Positions 7,127-13,127 of a stretch of 27,118 nucleotides of DNA are shown here, one piece after another. Below the pieces are notes generated by a model that worked only from the letters and a program-made list of their open reading frames with translations, did not search any database and was not told the origin of the DNA. Position 1 is the first letter of the stretch; each line of letters starts with the position of its first letter. The DNA is from an uncultured Leucobacter sp. (GTDB lineage: Bacteria > Actinomycetota > Actinomycetes > Actinomycetales > Microbacteriaceae). Location: the NCBI GenBank assembly GCA_937967375.1, contig CALCJF010000036.1:1-27118 (forward strand), read 5' to 3'. The translations under genes were made by a program, and so were the position numbers.

Positions 7127-7246
7127 ATGTGTGCGCGAGTGAGCTGTGAGCGCTGCGGCAAGCCGACCTGGGCAGGGTGCGGTGAGCACATTGAAGAGGC
7201 GCTTGCCGGCGTGCCTGAGGCCGACCGCTGCAGCTGCGACCGGTAG
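7127..7246 (+). CDS. Small Cys-rich protein of unknown function (paralogue B)
   Basis: 39 aa with an excellent ribosome site (AAGGAG at 7115-7120, six bases from ATG). It repeats the module of the protein at 4728: Cys2, Cys7, Cys10, Cys18, His21 and Cys35 align without gaps, plus T-W-A-G-C-G and A-G-V-P-E. It adds a last Cys37 (C-S-C-D-R) and lacks the tail of paralogue A. Six cysteines in 39 residues imply a metal site or a thiol carrier. It lies 63 bases after the reductase on the same strand, with no CstR-type operator between them, so it is probably the last gene of that operon. It is too short for default gene finders and easily missed. Confidence 0.8.
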   Translation: MCARVSCERCGKPTWAGCGEHIEEALAGVPEADRCSCDR

Positions 7247-7315
7247 CGATAACGGGTTCTGCTCGCTGGTCTCGGCTATCTTGGACACAGTGTTGCAAGT
7301 GAGAAGGTGCTGACT

Positions 7316-7654
7316 ATGGGATTTTTTCGACGCAGAACCAAACCGCAAGAGCTTCCGCTCGGATCCGGCGAATCGCAGGTCGACCGCATGATGGTCGAAA
7401 AGATGCCTGTGTTCCTGTCAAAGCTTCATAGCGAGCATCCGCCGCGTTGGGTGACGGTGCACGCCGATCGGCTGGAGTCAGTGACGGGCTTCGAGTCGCC
7501 CGAGTACATGGCGGAGGCCACGAATCATGAGGTATGGTCGGTCTCCCATTTCGTGGGTGACTTTCCATTCGTGCGTGGGTTCTTAAACGAGGTACAACCA
7601 GGGCAGACGGCGCGCTTCGATGACGTTTCGGGGAAGTACACCCTCGACGACTGA
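7316..7654 (+). CDS. Hypothetical protein
   Basis: 112 aa, not recognised. The start ATG 7316 is preceded by GAGAAGG with an 8-base spacer; a GTG at 7307 would overlap that site. The N-terminus is basic (MGFFRRRTKP) and is followed by a soluble, acidic body with aromatic residues (R-W-V-T-V-H-A-D, E-V-W-S-V-S-H-F, F-P-F-V-R-G-F) and an acidic end (Y-T-L-D-D). No cysteines, membrane segment or known motif. It follows the Cys-rich gene by 69 bases on the same strand, but lacks cysteine chemistry, so membership in the persulfide locus is doubtful. Confidence 0.72.
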   Translation: MGFFRRRTKPQELPLGSGESQVDRMMVEKMPVFLSKLHSEHPPRWVTVHADRLESVTGFESPEYMAEATNHEVWSVSHFVGDFPFVRGFLNEVQPGQTARFDDVSGKYTLDD

Positions 7655-7662
7655 GAGAACGA

Positions 7663-7718
7663 ACGGATGCGAATGGCCGCGACCCCTTTCGAAAGGGATC
7701 GCGGCCATTCGCATCCGT
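7663..7718. terminator. Long near-perfect hairpin between convergent genes
   Basis: Two 28-base arms (7663-7690 and 7691-7718) are reverse complements except for one C/A mismatch. The centre is CTTTCGAAAG, so the loop is minimal. It sits between the convergent hypothetical gene and purine nucleoside phosphorylase and can act as a terminator in both directions. There is no T-tract, which is common in actinobacteria. Confidence 0.7.
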
Positions 7719-7754
7719 GGTGGTCAGCCTGCCCGCGGCCGACTCTCGCGCGGG

Positions 7755-8570
7755 TTACGGCAGCTGGGGCACGAGCGCTGCGAGCAGAGCTGCAAGCTTC
7801 GGCTCTGCTTCGCGGCCGGCCTCGAGCACCTCTTCGTGGCTGAGCGGAGTCTCTGAGATGCCGGCAGCCGCGTTGGTGATGAGCGAGAAGCCGAGGATCT
7901 CCATACCGGCCTGGCGCGCGGCGATCGCCTCAAGCGCGGTCGACATGCCGACGATGTCGCCACCGATGATGCCCGCGTAACGCACCTCAGCAGGGCTCTC
8001 GTAGTGCGGGCCGGTGAACTGCACGTAGACGCCCTCATTCAGGCTCGGGTCGACTGTGCGAGCGAGATCGCGCAGTCGAGGCGAGTAGAGGTCGGTCAGG
8101 TCGACGAAGTTCGCGCCCTCAATGGGCGATGCAGCAGTGAGGTTGATGTGATCGCTGATCAGCACGGGGTGGCCGGGCGTGAACGCCGGGTTGACGCCGC
8201 CGGCGCCGTTCGTGAGCACCATCGTCTTGGCGCCGGTTGCAGCGGCGGTGCGCACGCCGTGCACCACCGCACGCACGCCGCGACCCTCGTAGAAGTGGGT
8301 GCGAGCGCCGATGATCAGCGCGTGGCGGCCATCGGCCATGCGGATCGAGGTCAGCTTGCCGCCGTGGCCGACCACGGCCGCGGGGTGAAAGCCGGGCACC
8401 TGCTCGGCAGGAATCTCAGAAACGATCTCACCGATTGCGCTTGCTGCCTTGCCCCAACCGCTGCCAAGGGTCAGTGCGATGTCGTGCTTCTGCACGCCGC
8501 TGAGTTCGGCGATAACGCGCGCTGCTTCGGCGGCGAGGGCCTCTGGGGTGGTCTCTTGTGATTCGCTCAT
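7755..8570 (-). CDS. Purine-nucleoside phosphorylase (trimeric PNP/MTAP family)
   Basis: 271 aa, the usual length for trimeric PNP. It splits guanosine, inosine or their deoxy forms with phosphate into base plus (deoxy)ribose 1-phosphate in purine salvage. Visible motifs: phosphate loop LGSGWG (35-40), GARTHFYEG (88-96), TNGAGGVNP (120-128), GPHYESPAE (187-195, with the base-contacting Glu195) and GFSLITNAAAG (227-237, with Asn233 typical of 6-oxopurine specificity). The methionine of VGMST also fits. The start is ATG 8570; no strong Shine-Dalgarno is seen. It is the last of five minus-strand genes that may form one transcription unit from accB. Confidence 0.94.
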   Translation of the reverse strand: MSESQETTPEALAAEAARVIAELSGVQKHDIALTLGSGWGKAASAIGEIVSEIPAEQVPGFHPAAVVGHGGKLTSIRMADGRHALIIGARTHFYEGRGVRAVVHGVRTAAATGAKTMVLTNGAGGVNPAFTPGHPVLISDHINLTAASPIEGANFVDLTDLYSPRLRDLARTVDPSLNEGVYVQFTGPHYESPAEVRYAGIIGGDIVGMSTALEAIAARQAGMEILGFSLITNAAAGISETPLSHEEVLEAGREAEPKLAALLAALVPQLP

Positions 8571-8634
8571 GCGCTCAAGTGTAGCGTTCGCGTTCGCCGT
8601 TCTGATTGCTCATGTGAGCGGGTAGTGGCGAGGA

Positions 8635-9192
8635 TCAGAGCCCGCCGAGGCATGCCTTCCAGTGGGCGCGCCACGCCTCGATCGTGTCGGGCGAAGAGAG
8701 CCCAGACTGCGAGATCGAGACGAGGGCGCGGCCGTCGGGCTTCGCCTCTGCGGCGACCTCGAGCTTGCCCGCGCCGTCGAGTGAGGCACGCCAGAAGCTG
8801 CGCTTCTCGGTGCGCGACTGCCGCACCGATTGCGTCTCGTGGCCGAGGTGTGTGCTGCCCGAGAAGCGGGCGATCCAACGCTCTATGGCCTCGTCGCGAT
8901 CGCAAGACATCGTGCGGCTCGCGCTGACCCGAAAATCACCCGTCGACGACTGCCCCGGTACGCGCAAGCCAGCGTGCTGCTCGAACGCGATGGCAACGCC
9001 CTGCGCCCACCAGTGCGGGTTCTGGAGGCTCTCGGGCAGTGCGGCGAGCGCGACCTTGGCGATCTCGGAGTGTGGCAGCTTCGCCGCACCCTTGGCCTCG
9101 AACAGGGTGAGCCAGTCAGCCCAAGAGCGTTCGCTTGCGCGTTCGATCGCGGGAATGCTCGTCGCCTTCGTCTGATTGCCTGTTGCGCTCAT
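8635..9192 (-). CDS. Conserved hypothetical protein, DUF4287-like N-terminal half
   Basis: 185 aa from ATG 9192 (a GTG two codons upstream is possible). The first half has a recognisable pattern: W-A-D-W-L-x3-F-E-x-K-G-A, then H-S-E-I-A-K, then N-P-H-W-W-A-Q-G-V-A-I-A-F-E-Q and G-L-R-x-P-G-Q. I have seen this in DUF4287/SRPBCC-associated actinobacterial proteins, but the match is from memory. The second half (R-S-F-W-R-A-S-L-D-G ... V-S-I-S-Q-S-G-L) may be a small SRPBCC-like or beta-rich domain. There is no signal peptide, membrane helix or catalytic motif I can name. It lies between the NUDIX gene (38 bases) and PNP (64 bases) on the same strand. Confidence 0.75.
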   Translation of the reverse strand: MSATGNQTKATSIPAIERASERSWADWLTLFEAKGAAKLPHSEIAKVALAALPESLQNPHWWAQGVAIAFEQHAGLRVPGQSSTGDFRVSASRTMSCDRDEAIERWIARFSGSTHLGHETQSVRQSRTEKRSFWRASLDGAGKLEVAAEAKPDGRALVSISQSGLSSPDTIEAWRAHWKACLGGL

Positions 9193-9230
9193 GGTCACAG
9201 ACTAGTGCGTGCGTTGCCGATTGACGCGGG

Positions 9231-9923
9231 CTATCGCGAGACCTCGAAGACGCGCTCGTGATCCCACGGTCGCTCCCAGCCGATGGCTTCGAAGATGCCC
9301 GAGAGCAGCATAGCGGTGAACCCCCACACGACGTGGCTGCCAAACTGAGGGCCGAGCTGAAAGGCGGGCCCGCGCATGGTGTTGCCGGCGTACTGCAGCT
9401 GCCAGGTGCCGCGGGCGTCGGGGTCGAGCAGCTCTGCGACCGGCACCCGAAACACTTCGATCGACTCTTGTCTATCTGCCGCGACGTCGCTCGGCAGACG
9501 CCACCAGCCGATCACCGGGGTGACGAGATAGTTGCTCACCGGAATGTGCGCATCGGGCAGCGCACCGAGCACGTCGACGCCACTCGGGTCGAGGCCGGTC
9601 TCTTCGTGAGCCTCCCTGAGCGCGGTCGCCGCGCGGTCGGCATCGCTCGGCTCAACCCCGCCTCCGGGAAACGCGATCTGCCCCGCGTGGTTGCGCAGAC
9701 CGCTCGATCGCCGCGTCAGCAGCACGTCGAGATCAGGTGTGACATGCTGCGGTGCATCTGCCGCAGCGGGCACGCTGTCGAGCTCGCCGAAGAGGATGAG
9801 CACCGCAGAGTTGCGCACGTTCTCTTGCGGGGCGGGCATCGCGAGGCCGACAGATGGCAGGGCCATGCCGCGTTCAAGCCCCGCAAGCAGTTGCTGTTTC
9901 GCGAGCCCAGAGTTCGTAGCCAT
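9231..9923 (-). CDS. NUDIX hydrolase, probable CoA pyrophosphatase
   Basis: 230 aa from ATG 9923 (GTG 9932 is an alternative). The Nudix box at ~87-111 is intact: G-G-V-E-P-S-D-A-D then R-E-A-H-E-E-T-G-L, with the metal-binding glutamates of REAHEE (103-108). Immediately before it is the NuCoA-type motif (UPF0035): L-L-T-R-R-S-S-G-L-R-N-H-A-G-Q-I-A-F-P-G-G. Family members split CoA or acyl-CoA into 4'-phosphopantetheine and 3',5'-ADP, so it probably trims oxidised or surplus CoA in the cytosol. Its place after the acyl-CoA carboxylase genes fits CoA metabolism. The NuCoA motif is the reason to prefer this over other Nudix substrates. Confidence 0.88.
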   Translation of the reverse strand: MATNSGLAKQQLLAGLERGMALPSVGLAMPAPQENVRNSAVLILFGELDSVPAAADAPQHVTPDLDVLLTRRSSGLRNHAGQIAFPGGGVEPSDADRAATALREAHEETGLDPSGVDVLGALPDAHIPVSNYLVTPVIGWWRLPSDVAADRQESIEVFRVPVAELLDPDARGTWQLQYAGNTMRGPAFQLGPQFGSHVVWGFTAMLLSGIFEAIGWERPWDHERVFEVSR

Positions 9924-9975
9924 AAGCTCCACCCTAGCGAGGTAGCCTCAGCGTCGTAGTGCGCCGATCGTGCGG

Positions 9976-10018
9976 GCGCGGTCTAGCCATCGAATCGTCG
10001 GCGCGGCCTAGCCGTCGA
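9976..10018. repeat. Imperfect tandem repeat over the accE stop codon
   Basis: Two 18-base copies (9976-9993 and 10001-10018) of GCGCGGYCTAGCCRTCGA lie 25 bases apart and differ at two positions. The second copy contains the accE stop (10008-10010), and the first reproduces it just downstream. It looks like a small local duplication of the gene end. Confidence 0.6.
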
Positions 10019-10325
10019 TCAGCAGATCGCCGAAAGGCTGCGGCACGCGCTGCGAGCGCGACCAGGGCAAGTGCTCGCGGCGCTCGACGCGGCGCACCTG
10101 CTCGGTCTCTTCTGCCCTCACCTGGGTCAGCACCGCGATCACCGCGGCGCGCTCCTCGTCGCTCACCCCGCGAGTGGCGAACACGAACCCGTCACCCGTC
10201 AAAGCCTGGTCCTGGGGGCCGGCCTCATCGCGCTTTGCGGCGTCGCGTGCCGCTGCATCGGGGGGCAGCACGGTGCTGTCGCTGTCGTCTGCGCGGTGCT
10301 TACCGCGTTGGGGTGTCTGTGTCAC
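10008..10325 (-). CDS. Acyl-CoA carboxylase epsilon subunit
   Basis: 105 aa, GTG start with GGAG five bases upstream. Actinobacterial epsilon subunits are small proteins encoded next to the beta subunit that bind and stabilise or activate the alpha-beta complex. The family core is visible: V-S-D-E-E-R-A-A-V-I-A-V-L-T-Q-V (helix, ~54-69), then a basic stretch and a Trp motif, L-P-W-S-R-S-Q-R. The N-terminal ~45 residues are charged and disordered-looking, usual for these subunits. It lies 56 bases after the beta-subunit stop on the same strand. The short, poorly conserved family makes context the main support. Confidence 0.82.
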   Translation of the reverse strand: MTQTPQRGKHRADDSDSTVLPPDAAARDAAKRDEAGPQDQALTGDGFVFATRGVSDEERAAVIAVLTQVRAEETEQVRRVERREHLPWSRSQRVPQPFGDLLIDG

Positions 10326-10381
10326 GCTGGCTCCAAAGTGAGGCGGTGAGGCGGTCGTGCTGCGAAGGCTTGGGCCGTCGG

Positions 10382-12001
10382 TTACAGCGGAATGTTTCCG
10401 TGCTTCTTCGCCGGCTGCTCGGTGCGTTTGCCGCGCAGGCCGCGCAGCGCCTTGATCACTGCGAGGCGGGTGCCTGCGGGCTCGAGCACGTTGTCGAGCT
10501 CACCGCGCTCGGCCGCGAGGAACGGCGACGTGACGTCGGCGTTGTACTTCGCGGTGAGCTGCGCGCGCAGCGCCTCGACGTCTTCGCCGCGCTCGGCTGC
10601 AGCTGCCAGCTCTTTGCGGTAGAGAATGTTCACAGCGCCCGCGCCGCCCATGACGGCGATCTCGGCGGTGGGCCATGCGATGTTGAAGTCGGCCCCCATC
10701 TGCTTTGAGCCCATCACGATGTATGCGCCGCCGTAGGCCTTGCGCGTAATGATCGTGACAAGCGGCACTGTTGCCTCTGCGTAGGCGTAGAGCAACTTCG
10801 CGCCGCGACGAATCACGCCGTTGAACTCCTGCTCGGTGCCGGGCAGGTAGCCGGGCACGTCGACGAGGGTCAGAATCGGAATCGAGAAGGCATCGCAGAA
10901 ACGCACGAAGCGGGCGGCCTTTTCGCTCGCGTCGATGTTCAGCGTGCCGGCCATCTGCTTGGGCTGGTTTGCGATGATGCCGACCGTGCGGCCTTCGACG
11001 CGACCGAAGCCGATGAGCATGTTCGGCGCGAACAGCGGCTGCACCTCGAGAAAATCCCCGCCGTCGAGAATCGCCTCGATGACCGTGACCATGTCGTAGG
11101 GCTGGTTCGGGCTGTCGGGAATGATGCTGTTGAGCTTGCGATCGCTGTCGGTGATCTCGAGCGCGGTCTCACTGTCGTAAATGGGCGCCTCGGCCAGGTT
11201 GTTGTCTGGCAAGAAGCTGATCAGCGTGCGTGCGTAGTCGAGGGCGTCGTGCTCATCGCTCGCGAGGTAGTGCGAGACGCCGCTCGTCTTGTTGTGGGTG
11301 AGGGCACCGCCGAGCTCTTCGAAGCCGACCTCTTCGCCGGTGACCGTCTTGATGACGTCGGGGCCGGTGACGAACATGTGGCTCGTCTTGTCGACCATGA
11401 TGACGAAGTCGGTGAGCGCTGGGGAGTAGACCGCGCCACCCGCAGACGGGCCCATCACGATCGAGATCTGCGGAATCACGCCCGAACACATCGTGTTGAG
11501 CCGGAAGATCTTCGCGTAGTTGCTGAGCGCGACCACGCCCTCTTGAATGCGAGCTCCGCCCGAATCGAGAATGCCGAGCAGTGGTGCGCCGGTCTTGAGA
11601 GCAAACTCCATCGCCTTCACGATCTTCTCGCCCGCGACCTCTCCAAGCGAGCCGCCGAAAGTGGTGAAGTCTTGCGAGAAGACCACGACCTGGCGCCCGT
11701 GAATGGTGCCGGCCCCCGTGACAACCGCGTCGCCGAATGGGCGCGAGTTCTCCATGCCGAAGCCCTGAGTGCGGTGCTTCACGAACTTGTCGAACTCGAC
11801 GAAGCTGCCGGGATCGAGCAGAGCACCGATGCGTTCGCGCGCGGTCATCTTGCCGCGCGGGTGCTGCTTCGAGGCTGCCGCGGTGTCGCGGTCACCAACG
11901 GCCTCCTGGTACTTGCGACGGTGGTCGGCGATCTTCGCCGCCGTCGTAGCGGGGGCCTGCGGTGCGGCCTGCGTCTCGGGTGCTTCAGTGTGTGCGGTCA
12001 C
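10382..12001 (-). CDS. Acyl-CoA carboxylase beta (carboxyltransferase) subunit
   Basis: 539 aa from GTG 12001; the open frame continues upstream, but that part is unconserved-looking and runs under the birA promoter. It transfers CO2 from carboxybiotin to acetyl-, propionyl- or longer acyl-CoA, giving malonyl- or methylmalonyl-CoA for fatty acid synthesis. Crotonase-fold halves: SGGARIQEG (147-155) and GPSAGGAVYSPA (184-195) in the N-domain; DVPGYLPGTEQE and ITRKAYGGAYIVMGSKQ in the C-domain. The residue after AYGGAY is Ile (about 428) where propionyl-specific PccB proteins have Asp; as I recall from Streptomyces work, Ile here goes with the AccB type that also takes acetyl-CoA. The biotinylated alpha subunit is not in the window. 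It is followed by accE and divergent from birA. Confidence 0.93.
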   Translation of the reverse strand: MTAHTEAPETQAAPQAPATTAAKIADHRRKYQEAVGDRDTAAASKQHPRGKMTARERIGALLDPGSFVEFDKFVKHRTQGFGMENSRPFGDAVVTGAGTIHGRQVVVFSQDFTTFGGSLGEVAGEKIVKAMEFALKTGAPLLGILDSGGARIQEGVVALSNYAKIFRLNTMCSGVIPQISIVMGPSAGGAVYSPALTDFVIMVDKTSHMFVTGPDVIKTVTGEEVGFEELGGALTHNKTSGVSHYLASDEHDALDYARTLISFLPDNNLAEAPIYDSETALEITDSDRKLNSIIPDSPNQPYDMVTVIEAILDGGDFLEVQPLFAPNMLIGFGRVEGRTVGIIANQPKQMAGTLNIDASEKAARFVRFCDAFSIPILTLVDVPGYLPGTEQEFNGVIRRGAKLLYAYAEATVPLVTIITRKAYGGAYIVMGSKQMGADFNIAWPTAEIAVMGGAGAVNILYRKELAAAAERGEDVEALRAQLTAKYNADVTSPFLAAERGELDNVLEPAGTRLAVIKALRGLRGKRTEQPAKKHGNIPL

Positions 12002-12025
12002 GCATGCCAGCCTAGCGCGGGCATC

Positions 12026-12045
12026 ATGCCTTTCGTGGTAGGCAT
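12026..12045. promoter_or_regulatory. Inverted repeat upstream of the carboxylase gene, possible operator
   Basis: ATGCCT (12026-12031) and AGGCAT (12040-12045) are mirrored around 8 bases in the 121-base region between accB and birA. It lies 24-44 bases upstream of the accB GTG, overlapping a weak minus-strand -10-like TACCAC. It could be a regulator site; there is no direct support. Confidence 0.25.
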
Positions 12046-12122
12046 TCGCCAAGAAAACAAGCAATCTCTTGCCGAAATGTCTAAGCGGTGTTCTCTGCCT
12101 GCCGCGGCGATAGGGTGAAAGC

Positions 12123-12983
12123 GTGCAACTGCCACTCACCAGCGCCGCGCTGCCTCAGGTTCTCTGGCTCGAGTCGACCGAGTCGACCAATACCGTGCTG
12201 CGCGAGCTCGTCGCCGAGCGCGGCAGCGAGGTGCCACACGGCACGCTCGTCACGACCGCGCAGCAGACCGCGGGTCGAGGCAGACAGGGGCGAGGCTGGG
12301 AGACCCCGCCAGACACTGCGCTCGCGTCGTCGCTATTGCTGCGCGTCGACGGCGGCTTCGGCGAGAACTCGCTCGGCATGAGCTGGATCCCGCTGCTCGC
12401 GGGGTCTGCGATTACCCGCGCGCTGCAGCCTTTGTTTAGCGGCGAGGATCGCGAAGAGCCGATGCGCGTCGGCGTGAAGTGGCCGAACGACGTGCATGTG
12501 CGCGACGAAGAAGACGCGATGGCAGGCCGGCCCGGTGCGAAACTCTGCGGGATCCTCTGCGAAGTGCTTCCGAGTGGCGAGGTTGTGGTGGGATTCGGCA
12601 TCAACCTGCTGCTGCAGGATTGGCAGCTGCCGACCGAGCGGGCGGGCTCGGTGCTTGCGTGCGACGGAGACACCGGGGGAGCCGAGACGCTCGCCGAACC
12701 GCTCGGCGAGGCGCTCGCCGACCGCGTGCTGTCGGTCGCAGTGCGCGAACTGCTGCAGATTATCGAGCTCGCCACCAGCAACCCTCAGGCCGCGCGCACC
12801 CGCGTGCTGCGCGACTCGCTCACGCTCGGTGCAGAAGTGCGAGTGCATCTGCCCGGCGGTGAGATTGTCGACGGTCGGGCGGTCGGCCTCGACGACGATG
12901 GCGCCCTCATCGTAGACCGGCCGACCACGGGGCAGCTGATCGTGAACGCCGCCGACGTCGAGCACCTTCGCTCGCGGGGCTGA
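12123..12983 (+). CDS. birA: Biotin--[acetyl-CoA-carboxylase] ligase (no HTH domain)
   Basis: 286 aa, GTG start preceded by AGGGTGAAAGC. It makes biotinyl-AMP and transfers biotin to the lysine of biotin carrier domains such as the acyl-CoA carboxylase alpha subunit. Motifs: GRGRQGRGW (51-59, the adenylate-binding loop), KWPNDV (119-124), KLCGIL (140-145, usually K-V/L-x-G-I-L) and GFGINL (157-162). The C-terminal ~50 residues form the small SH3-like domain (G-A-E-V-R-V-H-L-P-G-G). The N-terminal DNA-binding domain of bifunctional BirA is absent, so it is an enzyme only. It is divergent from the carboxylase beta gene, which fits its role. Confidence 0.94.
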   Translation: MQLPLTSAALPQVLWLESTESTNTVLRELVAERGSEVPHGTLVTTAQQTAGRGRQGRGWETPPDTALASSLLLRVDGGFGENSLGMSWIPLLAGSAITRALQPLFSGEDREEPMRVGVKWPNDVHVRDEEDAMAGRPGAKLCGILCEVLPSGEVVVGFGINLLLQDWQLPTERAGSVLACDGDTGGAETLAEPLGEALADRVLSVAVRELLQIIELATSNPQAARTRVLRDSLTLGAEVRVHLPGGEIVDGRAVGLDDDGALIVDRPTTGQLIVNAADVEHLRSRG

Positions 12984-13011
12984 GCCCCTTGTCAGCCCGC
13001 AACAACTCGCT

Positions 13012-13088
13012 GAGCGTCACGGAAATACGCGAGTGTCACACTTACTCGCGGTGAATAAGTGTGACACTCGCATGTTTGTGTGACGCTC
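13012..13088. repeat. Nested inverted repeats between birA and the permease (cruciform/terminator)
   Basis: Inner arms 13029-13044 and 13056-13071 are a perfect 16-bp inverted repeat (GCGAGTGTCACACTTA) around an 11-base loop. Outer arms GAGCGTCAC (13012-13020) and GTGACGCTC (13080-13088) pair again. The word GAGYGTCAC thus occurs four times in alternating orientation. A short GGGG/CCCC hairpin also spans the birA stop (12976-12988). Since the flanking genes are convergent, a bidirectional terminator is the simplest role. Confidence 0.75.
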
Positions 13089-13127
13089 GCCAGCGGGCCA
13101 GCTGACCCAGCGGGTCGGCTAAGCGGA

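Noticed and set aside
12002..12139. 46-residue N-terminal extension of the carboxylase beta subunit
   Set aside because: The extension runs through the divergent promoter region into birA and has no recognisable sequence; GTG 12001 gives the normal length.
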